DNA of 64,000 nucleotides from positions 434,001 to 498,000 of the forward strand of contig NZ_JAJTWW010000001.1 of assembly GCF_021729135.1 (NCBI RefSeq), given 5' to 3'. Positions 1 to 8,029 of the stretch are shown here, in pieces. The notes under the pieces are model-generated. The model was not told where the DNA came from. It ran no database searches and saw only the letters and a list, made by a program, of their open reading frames with translations. The DNA is from Brevibacterium daeguense. GTDB taxonomy: Bacteria; Actinomycetota; Actinomycetes; Actinomycetales; Brevibacteriaceae. The stretch's first letter is position 1, and each line of letters begins with the position of its first letter. Made by a program: the position numbers and the translations under genes.

Positions 1-1239
1 GTGGCATCCCTCCTCGGCGACTCCCCATCGGTGCTGCGCGGCGTTCCCCGGATCCGCGACGTCGAGGTCGTCACCGGGCTGCTGGAAGTCCACGGGGTGA
101 CCGTGACCTCCGCTCCCGACGCGGGCTACCCGGACGGCGAGCTGATCCTCGATCCGGCCGATGTCGCCCAGGGGTCGATCGTCGACATCGACGCCCACGC
201 GGGATCCTCGCGCATCCCGATCCTGTTCTGCGGGCCGCTGCTCCACCGCCTGGGCCAGGCGTTCATCCCCGACCTCGGCGGCTGCCGGATCGGTGATCGC
301 CCGATCGACTTCCACCTCGACGTGCTGCGTCGGTTCGGAGCCACGGTCGACAAGACTCCCGGCGGAATCAAGCTCGAGGCCCCGCAGCGGCTGCGGGGAG
401 CGAAGGTCGAGCTGCCGTACCCCTCGGTCGGCACCACCGAGCAGGTGCTGCTGACGGCCGTGCGGGCCGAGGGCATCACCGAGCTCAAGAACGCCGCGAT
501 CGAACCGGAGATCATGGATCTGATCGCGGTGCTGCAGAAGATGGGCGCGATCATCACCGTCGACACCGACCGGGTGATTCGGATCGAGGGCGTGGATTCC
601 CTGTCGGGCTATGTCCACCGGGCGCTGCCCGACCGGATCGAGACGGGCTCCTGGGCTTCGGCTGCGCTGGCGACGGGCGGGGAGATCTTCGTCGAGGGCG
701 CCAACCAGCCCGACATGATCACCTTCCTCAACGTCTTCCGCAAGATCGGCGGGGCATTCGAGGTCTGTGAGACCGGGATCCGGTTCTGCCATCCGGGCGG
801 GGAGCTCAAGTCGAGCGTCCTGGAGACCGACGTCCATCCCGGCTTCATGACCGACTGGCAGCAGCCGCTCGTCGTCGCGCTCACCCAGGCCTCGGGAGTC
901 TCCATCATCCACGAGACCGTGTACGAGAACCGCTTCGGCTTCACGGATGCGCTCAATCGGATGGGCGCGCGGATCCAGCTGTACCGCGAATGCCTGGGCG
1001 GCACCCCCTGCCGATTCGGTCGCCAGAACTACCAGCACTCCGCCGTGGTGTCAGGTCCCACCACGCTGCACGGGGCAGACATCGAGGTGCCGGACCTGCG
1101 GGGCGGGTTCTCCCACCTCATCGCAGCCCTGGCGGCCGACGGCACATCGCGGGTCGGCGGCATCGAGCTCATCAACCGCGGCTACGAGGACTTCCTCGAC
1201 AAGCTCGCGGGTCTGGGTGCCCGGGTGGATATGGCATGA
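1..1239 (+). CDS. murA: UDP-N-acetylglucosamine 1-carboxyvinyltransferase, 5' truncated by window
   Basis: First committed step of peptidoglycan synthesis in the cytoplasm: transfer of enolpyruvate from PEP to UDP-GlcNAc. The visible 412 codons carry the EPSP-synthase fold. The active-site cysteine is codon 95 (bases 283-285), in a loop reading GGCRIG then RPIDFHL. Family members usually have about 30-35 more N-terminal residues ending in a GAKN motif just before the ASLL where this frame opens. The GTG at base 1 is therefore almost certainly an internal valine, and the gene starts before the window. The Cys (not the Asp of mycobacteria) is the form that fosfomycin can alkylate in known enzymes. 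The stop overlaps the start of the next gene (ATGA), so the two are probably translated together. Confidence 0.95.
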   Translation: MASLLGDSPSVLRGVPRIRDVEVVTGLLEVHGVTVTSAPDAGYPDGELILDPADVAQGSIVDIDAHAGSSRIPILFCGPLLHRLGQAFIPDLGGCRIGDRPIDFHLDVLRRFGATVDKTPGGIKLEAPQRLRGAKVELPYPSVGTTEQVLLTAVRAEGITELKNAAIEPEIMDLIAVLQKMGAIITVDTDRVIRIEGVDSLSGYVHRALPDRIETGSWASAALATGGEIFVEGANQPDMITFLNVFRKIGGAFEVCETGIRFCHPGGELKSSVLETDVHPGFMTDWQQPLVVALTQASGVSIIHETVYENRFGFTDALNRMGARIQLYRECLGGTPCRFGRQNYQHSAVVSGPTTLHGADIEVPDLRGGFSHLIAALAADGTSRVGGIELINRGYEDFLDKLAGLGARVDMA

Positions 1240-1994
1240 GCGGGAGCGAATCGCGGAAGGCTGCGGAATATCACGTCGAGTTCGACTCCGCGACGCTGCG
1301 GCGGCAGTACCGGAGAGCTCCGTGGATCGCCAACCCCGTCGGAGTCCTGATGAACCTGTTCGGCCGGATCAGGGCGGAGGACACGGAGAAGATTCCGGCC
1401 GCCGGCCCCGCGATCATCGTGCCCTATCATTCGAGCTACCTCGACCCCCTGGTCGTCGGTCTCGTCGTCTGGCGGACCGGGCGCCTGCCTCATTACCTTG
1501 CGAAGTCCAGTCTCTTCTCCGGCGTCGTCGGCCGGGCCCTGAGGGGCATCGGCCAGATCCCCGTGCTGCGCTCCTCCGCGCAGGCAGGGGACTCGCTGCG
1601 CTATGCAGAGGAGGCCCTCGCCGCCGGTGAGATCGTCGTCATCTACCCCCAGGGCACCCTGACCAAGGACCCGGAGATGTGGCCCGAATCGTCGAAGACC
1701 GGCGCCGCCCGCCTGGCGCTGCGCACCGGAGTCCCGCTGATCCCGATCACGCACTGGGGACTGCACACCCCCATGCCCGTGGGAGCGAAGGTGCCCAAGC
1801 CGGCGCCTCGGACCCGGATCAGAGTCCTGGTCGGCGATCCGATCGACTACCAGGACCTGGCGGACGGCCGTGACGGGATCGCCCGACTCACCGAGCGGAT
1901 CACCGCCCACATCGCACTCGACGTCTCGCGGCTGCGAGGAGAGCCCATGCCGGAGCGGTTCCAGGCGGATCTCGGTCCCGGAGCCGCAGTATGA
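1236..1994 (+). CDS. plsC: 1-acyl-sn-glycerol-3-phosphate acyltransferase (PlsC family)
   Basis: 252 residues. It would acylate lysophosphatidate at the sn-2 position to make phosphatidate at the inner face of the membrane. The acyltransferase block I, HX4D, is at His65-Asp70. Block III reads PQGT at 138-141, where most members have PEGT, so the usual Glu is Gln. The start is the ATG that overlaps the murA stop by four bases. The stop in turn overlaps the gpsA start by four bases. The plsC-gpsA pair makes biochemical sense because GpsA supplies the glycerol-3-phosphate backbone. The family call is firm; exact acyl acceptor specificity is inferred. Confidence 0.88.
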   Translation: MSGSESRKAAEYHVEFDSATLRRQYRRAPWIANPVGVLMNLFGRIRAEDTEKIPAAGPAIIVPYHSSYLDPLVVGLVVWRTGRLPHYLAKSSLFSGVVGRALRGIGQIPVLRSSAQAGDSLRYAEEALAAGEIVVIYPQGTLTKDPEMWPESSKTGAARLALRTGVPLIPITHWGLHTPMPVGAKVPKPAPRTRIRVLVGDPIDYQDLADGRDGIARLTERITAHIALDVSRLRGEPMPERFQADLGPGAAV

Positions 1995-2995
1995 GCGCGA
2001 CGGTGCTGGGAGCCGGCTCCTGGGGCACCACCTTCGCGAAGGTCATCGCCGACGCCGGGCACGACGTCGTGCTGTGGGCGCGCCGGGCCGAGGTCGCCGA
2101 CGAGATCAACGCCGGCCACACGAACTCCGCCTACCTCGGTGACATCGAGCTCAGCGACCGGATCCGCGCCACCGCGGACATCGGATCGGCACTGGCCGAC
2201 GCCCGGGTCGTCGTGCTCGCGGTGCCCGCCCAGTCGCTGCGCGCGAACCTCGCGCGCTGGCGCCCACTGCTGCGCGAGGACGTCGTGCTGGTGAGCCTGA
2301 TGAAGGGAATCGAGGTGGAGACGGGCCTGCGGATGAGCCAGGTGATCGCGGAGGTCGCCGAGGTGTCCCAGGAGCAGGTGGCGGTTGTGTCCGGCCCCAA
2401 TCTCGCCAAGGAGATCGCAGTCGGCCAGCCCACGGCCACAGTCGTCGCCTCGGCCGGCGGGGAGACCGCGGAGCTCATCGCCGAGCTCTGCGCGAACAGC
2501 TACTTCCGGCCGTACACCAACACCGACGTGGTCGGCGTGGAGATCGGCGGCGCGATCAAGAACGTCATCGCGCTGGCCGTCGGGATCGCCGACGGGCAGG
2601 GACTGGGAGACAACTCCAAGGCCTCGATCATCACCCGCGGTCTTGCGGAGACCTCGCGGCTCGCGCTGGCGATGGGCGCCGAGCTCCACACCCTGTCCGG
2701 GCTCGCAGGGCTGGGCGATCTGGTGGCGACCTGCGCCTCGCCGCTGTCGCGCAATCGCTCCTTCGGCCGGCTGCTGGGCGAGGGGCTGTCGCTGCAGGAG
2801 GCGATCACCGCCACCACCCAGACCGCCGAGGGCGTCAAGACCGCAGCCGCGGTGCTCGAGCTCGGGCGGGCCAACGGGGTCGATCTGCCGATCACCCAGG
2901 CCGTCGTGGCGGTCCTCACCGACAGGCTCCGTGTTGACGAACTCGCCGGTTTGCTATTGGCTCGAAAGCGCAAGACAGAAGGACCCGCTCACTAG
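1991..2995 (+). CDS. gpsA: Glycerol-3-phosphate dehydrogenase [NAD(P)+]
   Basis: 334 residues, the usual length. It reduces dihydroxyacetone phosphate to sn-glycerol-3-phosphate for phospholipid synthesis. The N-terminal Rossmann motif GAGSWGT is at residues 7-13. A conserved block with the catalytic lysine follows near residue 195 (IGGAIKN), and the C-terminal domain is all helical as in the family. The start codon overlaps the plsC stop (ATGA), indicating coupled translation in a murA-plsC-gpsA run. Confidence 0.95.
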   Translation: MSATVLGAGSWGTTFAKVIADAGHDVVLWARRAEVADEINAGHTNSAYLGDIELSDRIRATADIGSALADARVVVLAVPAQSLRANLARWRPLLREDVVLVSLMKGIEVETGLRMSQVIAEVAEVSQEQVAVVSGPNLAKEIAVGQPTATVVASAGGETAELIAELCANSYFRPYTNTDVVGVEIGGAIKNVIALAVGIADGQGLGDNSKASIITRGLAETSRLALAMGAELHTLSGLAGLGDLVATCASPLSRNRSFGRLLGEGLSLQEAITATTQTAEGVKTAAAVLELGRANGVDLPITQAVVAVLTDRLRVDELAGLLLARKRKTEGPAH

Positions 2996-3018
2996 GAGCC
3001 GACCCCAGAGGAGTCGAA

Positions 3019-3567
3019 ATGACCGCATCGATCGATGTCCACAACTCGCCCTTCGCCCAGCTCAAGGACCTGCCGCGCTTCGAGCTCACCAGCACCGACA
3101 TCACCGAGGGCGCGCAGCTGACCGAGCCGCAGCTGTCCGGCAGCATGGGAGTGCCCGGTGGCCGGGACGTGTCCCCGCAGCTGTCGTGGTCGGGCTTCCC
3201 CGACGAGACCAAGGCGTTCGCCGTGACCTGCTTCGACCCCGATGCGCCCACCGGCTCCGGCTTCTGGCACTGGGTGGTCGCCGACGTGCCCGGCGACGTC
3301 ACCGAGCTGCCGACGGACGCGGGCAATCCCGAGGCCGGGCTGCTGCCCGAAGGCGCGGTGACCATGCGCAACGATGCCGGCGAGCCGCGCTTCGTCGGAG
3401 CCGCCCCGCCGGCAGGCCACGGCCCGCACCGCTACTACTTCATCGTCCACGCGCTGTCGGAGCCGCTCGGCCTCGACGACTCGGCCTCGCCCGCCTTCGT
3501 GGGCTTCAACATCTTCCACAAGTCGATCGGGCGCGCCTGGATCGAAACGAGCTACGAGGCCAAGTAA
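3019..3567 (+). CDS. YbhB/YbcL family (PEBP-like) protein
   Basis: 182 residues, similar to bacterial Raf-kinase-inhibitor/phosphatidylethanolamine-binding-like proteins (YbhB/YbcL). Recognisable features are the central SPQLSW-type strand, a [13 protein letters not shown] block that forms the anion-binding pocket, and a GPHRYYF block. There is no signal peptide, so it is probably cytoplasmic. The start is ATG with a good AGAGGAG upstream. Its cellular role is not known for most bacterial members; the position between gpsA and ddl gives no clear hint. Confidence 0.85.
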   Translation: MTASIDVHNSPFAQLKDLPRFELTSTDITEGAQLTEPQLSGSMGVPGGRDVSPQLSWSGFPDETKAFAVTCFDPDAPTGSGFWHWVVADVPGDVTELPTDAGNPEAGLLPEGAVTMRNDAGEPRFVGAAPPAGHGPHRYYFIVHALSEPLGLDDSASPAFVGFNIFHKSIGRAWIETSYEAK

Positions 3568-3570
3568 TCT
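3565..3570 (+). promoter_or_regulatory. -10 box of probable leaderless ddl promoter
   Basis: TAATCT followed by seven bases and then the ddl ATG. This spacing would put the transcription start on the A of the start codon. There is no Shine-Dalgarno sequence between the box and the ATG. The same layout recurs at other genes in this window. Confidence 0.5.
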
Positions 3571-3577
3571 TGGGCGC

Positions 3578-4699
3578 ATGACATCCCAGGACTCCCGCCC
3601 CCTCGTGGTCGTGCTCTTCGGCGGCCGCTCCTCCGAGCACTCCGTCAGCTGCGTGACCGCTGCCGGAGTGCTCGGCGCGATCGACACCGACAAGTACCGA
3701 GTGCTGCCGGTGGGGATCACGAGGGGCGGAACCTGGCGCTTGGTCGAGGACTGGCAGAGCTTCCGCTTCGATCCGGAGAACATGCCCGAGGTGGTGGAGG
3801 CCGGTCCCGAGGTGCTGCCTCCCGTGGCCGCCGGCCGCGCCCCGCTGCGGATGCGCAGCGCCGACGGCGAGGTCAGCGAGCTGGGTCCGGCCGATGTCTG
3901 CTTCCCCCTGCTCCACGGTCCCTACGGCGAGGACGGGACGATCCAGGGGTTCTTCGAGCTCTCGGACACCCCCTATGTGGGCTCCGGGGTGTTCGCCTCG
4001 GCGGCCAGCATGGACAAGCACTTCATGAAGATCGTGCTGCGCGCCGCCGGACTGGCCGTCTGCCCGTGGACGCTGATCACCCGCCGCGACTGGGGCACCC
4101 AGCGCGAGGATGCGCTGGAGCGGATCGGCGAGCTCGGCTTCCCCGTCTTCCTCAAGCCCGCCCGCGCCGGGTCCAGCGTCGGGGTCTCCAAGGTCGCCGA
4201 CGCCTCGGGCCTGGACCGCGCGTTCGCCCTGGCGTTCGAGCACGACAGCAAAGTCCTCGTCGAACCGGCTGTCACCGGCCGCGAGATCGAGTGCGGCGTG
4301 CTGGGCTCCCTGCACAACGAGCCCGCCCGCGCCAGCGTTCCCGGCGAGATCATCGTCACCGGCGACCACGACTTCTACGACTTCGAAGCCAAGTACCTCG
4401 ACGACGATGCAGTCGTGCTCAGCTGCCCGGCGGACCTGCCCGATGAGGTCGTCGCCCGGGTGCAGGACGCCTCGGTGCGCGCCTTCGAGGCCATGGAATG
4501 CACCGGCCTCGCCCGCGTCGACACCTTCGTCACCGCAGCGGGCGAAGTCATCATCAACGAGATCAACACGCTGCCCGGGTTCACTCCCAGCTCGATGTTC
4601 CCGCGGATGTGGCAGGCCTCCGGCGTGGACTACCCGGCTCTCGTCGAGACCCTCATCACCACGGCTCTGGCCGACTTCGCCTCCGCTCACGGGGAATGA
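3578..4699 (+). CDS. ddl: D-alanine--D-alanine ligase
   Basis: 373 residues, ATP-grasp ligase that makes the D-Ala-D-Ala dipeptide of peptidoglycan. The N-terminal glycine-rich strand FGGRSSEHSVS is at residues 13-23. The ATP-grasp block KPARAGSSVGVSKV and the metal-binding region INEINTLPGF near the C-terminus are intact. The start is the ATG at the end of a TAATCT-N7 arrangement, and no ribosome binding site is visible. It is convergent with the DUF3515 lipoprotein, the ddl-DUF3515-thiL order known from other actinobacteria. Confidence 0.95.
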   Translation: MTSQDSRPLVVVLFGGRSSEHSVSCVTAAGVLGAIDTDKYRVLPVGITRGGTWRLVEDWQSFRFDPENMPEVVEAGPEVLPPVAAGRAPLRMRSADGEVSELGPADVCFPLLHGPYGEDGTIQGFFELSDTPYVGSGVFASAASMDKHFMKIVLRAAGLAVCPWTLITRRDWGTQREDALERIGELGFPVFLKPARAGSSVGVSKVADASGLDRAFALAFEHDSKVLVEPAVTGREIECGVLGSLHNEPARASVPGEIIVTGDHDFYDFEAKYLDDDAVVLSCPADLPDEVVARVQDASVRAFEAMECTGLARVDTFVTAAGEVIINEINTLPGFTPSSMFPRMWQASGVDYPALVETLITTALADFASAHGE

Positions 4700-4756
4700 G
4701 GCGCTGCCCGTGGCCGCCGCGCCGCCGCGGACATCTGTCCTCCGGCGCCGCGGGCG

Positions 4757-5251
4757 TCAGTCCTCCGGCACCTCGGGAACGCCCTCCTCGGTGACCTCAT
4801 CGGGACCCACGCACGAGGCGTAGGGCTCGATCTGCGCGACAGCCGGAGACACCTCCGCCAGCACGGTCGCCCCCGGCACAGCCGTCGGATCGACGAGCAC
4901 CTCGACCGCGGGCTCGCGGCCGTAGCTGACGAATGTCCAGGACTCGTCGGTCTGCCCCGTCGAGATCCAGTCGACCCCGTCCACACTGACGCACCTGTCC
5001 GTCGTGGGCGCCGGCGGCTCCATTCCGCACCGCGCGATCGCGATCGCCGGGTCGCCCCAGGCCTCCGTGCCCTGGGACGAGGTGTCACGATCGGGCTGAC
5101 CGTCGACCTCGTGCGGCATCCGCAGCATGATCTCGGCGCAGGCAGGGTCGGCCGCGTTCGGAGCCGGCTCCACCACGAGGGCGGGCGTGCAGCCGGCAAG
5201 CACCGGAAGCAGCAGGGCGAGCGGGCCGAGGGCGCGGGGAGAGCGGGTCAT
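4757..5251 (-). CDS. DUF3515 family lipoprotein
   Basis: 164 residues. The N-terminus has a lipoprotein signal with lipobox LAGC (Cys21), followed by an extracytoplasmic domain with several cysteines, so it should be a membrane-anchored exported protein. DUF3515 genes lie between ddl and thiL in many actinobacteria, which supports the family call; function is unknown. I chose the ATG at 5251 because it begins a proper signal peptide and is preceded by TACCCT-N7, a leaderless promoter pattern. A longer frame reaching to about 5338 lacks a better start. Confidence 0.78.
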   Translation of the reverse strand: MTRSPRALGPLALLLPVLAGCTPALVVEPAPNAADPACAEIMLRMPHEVDGQPDRDTSSQGTEAWGDPAIAIARCGMEPPAPTTDRCVSVDGVDWISTGQTDESWTFVSYGREPAVEVLVDPTAVPGATVLAEVSPAVAQIEPYASCVGPDEVTEEGVPEVPED

Positions 5252-5258
5252 GCCGACC

Positions 5259-5264
5259 AGGGTA
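5259..5264 (-). promoter_or_regulatory. -10 box of probable leaderless DUF3515 promoter
   Basis: On the minus strand this reads TACCCT and is followed by seven bases and the ATG of the lipoprotein gene. No Shine-Dalgarno sequence lies between. Confidence 0.45.
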
Positions 5265-5349
5265 GTCCGCTCCTTCTCGGAAGGGTGATCGCGGGTCGGA
5301 TGGAGCAAGCCTGGGGTCATGTCCGCGGTCCTTGGCATACTGGGGAGTC

Positions 5350-6357
5350 ATGACCACCTCCGACAGCGTGACCACACTCGACGACCTCGGGGAGGACGGT
5401 GTGCTGCGCCGGCTGCTCGACCGGCTGCCCCGGACGCCCACGCCCGGGCTCCTGGTAGGCCCCGGGGACGACGCCGCGGTCTCCGCGCCTTCCGGGCGGC
5501 TGGTGTCGACGACGGACATGCTGGTCGAGGGTGAGGACTTCAGGCGCGACTGGCTCGACCCTCGGCTCCTGGGCATCAAGGCCGCTGCCCAGAACCTCGC
5601 CGATGTCGCCGCGATGGGCGCCACCCCGCACGGCCTGCTGCTCTCGATCGCCGCGCCGGGGGACACCCCGGTGGAGCTGCTCACCGAGCTCATGGACGGC
5701 TTCGCAGCGGAGGCGCAGCGCGCAGGCGCCGCCGTGTTCGGCGGCGATCTGTCGGGTGGACCGTGCATCGTCGTCTCCGTCACCGCGCTCGGCTCCCTCA
5801 CGAGGCCGCCGGTGCTGCGGTCGGGCGCTCAGCCGGGCGACGCGGTGGTGCTCGCCGGGACCATCGGCCACGCCGCCGCCGGCCTGGAACTGCTGTTCGC
5901 GCGCGTCGCGCCGGGGGAGGACCGCACCCTGGACCCCGTCATCGAGGTGCAGCGCGCTCCGTCCCCGGACTACTCGGCGGCGCTGCGAGCGGCACCGGTG
6001 GCGCACGCCATGATAGACGCCTCCGACGGCCTGTCCGGTGATCTCGGCAGGCTTGCCGTCGCCTCGGGCGTGCGGGCAGCGCTCGACCGGGACGCCCTCG
6101 AAGAACTCGCACGGCCGCTGCTTCCCGCAGCGCGGGCGCTCGCGGCCCGCGGGGCCCCGGGACGCCCCGAGGAGCGCGCGCTGCGCTGGGTCCTCGATGG
6201 AGGCGAGGACCACGGGTTCATCGCGGCGATGCCGGGGCAGAGCGTTCCGGTAGGCTGGGTCCGCATCGGCACATGCCGCGCCGGACAGCCCGGGGTCGAA
6301 CTCGACGGGACCCCACTGACCGCTCGCGCGTTCAGTCATTTCACGGGGGACAGGTGA
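5350..6357 (+). CDS. thiL: Thiamine-monophosphate kinase
   Basis: 335 residues. It phosphorylates thiamine monophosphate to thiamine diphosphate with ATP. The N-terminal GDDAA metal/ATP motif is at about residues 39-43. The second aspartate-rich block (DASDGLSGDLGRLA) lies in the C-terminal half, as in the AIR synthase/ThiL fold. The start is the ATG preceded by GGGGAG; an in-frame TTG at 5332 is less likely. The stop overlaps the GTG of the next gene by three bases (GTGA). No TPP riboswitch core was seen upstream. Confidence 0.92.
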   Translation: MTTSDSVTTLDDLGEDGVLRRLLDRLPRTPTPGLLVGPGDDAAVSAPSGRLVSTTDMLVEGEDFRRDWLDPRLLGIKAAAQNLADVAAMGATPHGLLLSIAAPGDTPVELLTELMDGFAAEAQRAGAAVFGGDLSGGPCIVVSVTALGSLTRPPVLRSGAQPGDAVVLAGTIGHAAAGLELLFARVAPGEDRTLDPVIEVQRAPSPDYSAALRAAPVAHAMIDASDGLSGDLGRLAVASGVRAALDRDALEELARPLLPAARALAARGAPGRPEERALRWVLDGGEDHGFIAAMPGQSVPVGWVRIGTCRAGQPGVELDGTPLTARAFSHFTGDR

Positions 6358-8012
6358 GCACGCAGGAGGATCCGGTCCGCCTCAACGGACGTCTTGCGGC
6401 CCGTTGGGCTCGCCGCACCGTCGAACGGCTGCGCCGTCAGCGCAACGACATCAACGCCATCAACGTCTTCCCGGTGCCGGACGGAGACACCGGCACCAAC
6501 CTCTACTACACGGTGCGCAGCGCCTACCGTGCCGTCGAAGGGCTCAGCGGTTCGGTCACCCTGCCGGAAGTCCTGGGAGCGATGGCCACGGGTGCGCTGC
6601 GCGGGGCGCGCGGCAATTCCGGGCTCATCCTGTCGGTGGCCCTGCGCGGGGTCGCAGATGCCCTCGACGGCGTCACCGTCCTCGACGCTCCCACCTTCGC
6701 AGGCGCCCTCGAGCTCGCGTCCGCTCGTGCCCGTGACGCGGTCGCGGAGCCGGTCGACGGAACCATGCTCACGGTCCTCGACGCCATGGCGGATGAAGCG
6801 CGGGCGCAGGCGGACTCGGGCGCGGATCTGGTCGAGCTCATCGAAGCCGTGCGGGGCCGGTCGAGGACGGCGCTGCGGGAGACCACCGGACAGCTCGACG
6901 TGCTGTTCGAGGCCGATATCGTCGACGCCGGCTCAACCGGCATCGTCGAGCTCTTCGATCTCCTGTATCTGACCATCACCGGGCGGCAGGCCGTGGAGAG
7001 CGCCGGGGACACCGGAACGGATCTTGAGTCCGACAGCGGCCGGGCCGGCCGGAAGCCCTCGCCCCGGCCCGGGTTCCTCCAGCAGCTCAGCCAGGTCACC
7101 CACACGCGCACCGGGCACGCGGCGGAGGCCACCGGCCTGGAGCTCGTCTTCCACCTGGGCGATGTCAAGGACCGCACCCGCATCGTCAAACGGCTGCTCG
7201 CGAAGGCCAGGGGCACCTCGGTCGTGGTGTCCTGGCCGATGGTGCACGTCCACGTCGCCGACGAGCAGTCCGCCCTGCAGGTCCTGGTCGACTGCGGTGA
7301 ATACGGGATCACCGACCTGCGGGTCGAGGACCTGTCGCTGGTCGGCGGCAGGGACCCGCAGACCGTGGTCATCGCACTCGCCAGCGGAGTCGGGCTGCTG
7401 CTGGCCTGCGCGCTTCAGGAGGTCATCGCGGTCGATTCGGAGGCGCCCGGAGTCGACGAGCGCATCGCCGAGCTCGCTGAGGCTCAGGAGCGTCCGGTGA
7501 TCCTGGTGCCCGACAGCGGGGCTGCGCTCAAGCGGCTCCGGGACCGCTGTGAGCGCTTGCCGGAAGGGGAGTCCGACAGCACGATCACCCTGGTGCGCTC
7601 GCGCTCTGTCGCGGCGGTGCTGTCGGCTCTCGCCGTATACGATCCGGCGGCGGAGTTCGCCTCGGTCCTCGAGGACATGTCCGAGGCGGCCGCGGCCACT
7701 CGGATCGGCGCAGTCGTGCAGGCGGAGAGCGGATCGGCCGGCCCATTGATATACCAGCGCGGCGACCTGCTCACCGTCATCGACGGGCGGGTGCGGGCCG
7801 TCGACACCGAACCCGAAGCCGCAGTGATGACGCTGGCCGACAGGCTGCTCGGGGCGGGCGGGGAGCTGCTCACCGTGATCACCGGTGCCCGCCTGCCGGC
7901 GAATGCGGTCACTGCGCTGCTGAACCGAGTCCGCGTCGAGCACCCGGACGTCGTCACCGAGGTCGTGCACAGTCTGCACCCGCGCGGCTGCGCGGTGCTG
8001 GGAGTCGAGTAG
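6354..8012 (+). CDS. DAK2-domain protein, fatty acid kinase (FakA)-like
   Basis: 552 residues. The N-terminal DhaL/DAK2 domain has the ATP/Mg motif NVFPVPDGDTGTN at about residues 37-49. The C-terminal half is the Dak-phosphatase-like DUF1949/FakA region. In firmicutes FakA phosphorylates fatty acids bound to FakB; in actinobacteria the gene sits next to recG as here. The GTG start overlaps the thiL stop and has GGGGA upstream. Its FakB partner is not in this window, so the activity is inferred from the family. Confidence 0.85.
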   Translation: MSTQEDPVRLNGRLAARWARRTVERLRRQRNDINAINVFPVPDGDTGTNLYYTVRSAYRAVEGLSGSVTLPEVLGAMATGALRGARGNSGLILSVALRGVADALDGVTVLDAPTFAGALELASARARDAVAEPVDGTMLTVLDAMADEARAQADSGADLVELIEAVRGRSRTALRETTGQLDVLFEADIVDAGSTGIVELFDLLYLTITGRQAVESAGDTGTDLESDSGRAGRKPSPRPGFLQQLSQVTHTRTGHAAEATGLELVFHLGDVKDRTRIVKRLLAKARGTSVVVSWPMVHVHVADEQSALQVLVDCGEYGITDLRVEDLSLVGGRDPQTVVIALASGVGLLLACALQEVIAVDSEAPGVDERIAELAEAQERPVILVPDSGAALKRLRDRCERLPEGESDSTITLVRSRSVAAVLSALAVYDPAAEFASVLEDMSEAAAATRIGAVVQAESGSAGPLIYQRGDLLTVIDGRVRAVDTEPEAAVMTLADRLLGAGGELLTVITGARLPANAVTALLNRVRVEHPDVVTEVVHSLHPRGCAVLGVE

Positions 8013-8029
8013 GCGCCGGGGAGGGGCAC

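Noticed and set aside
5251-5349. TPP riboswitch before thiL
   Set aside because: The spacer is too short and lacks the conserved THI-box core.
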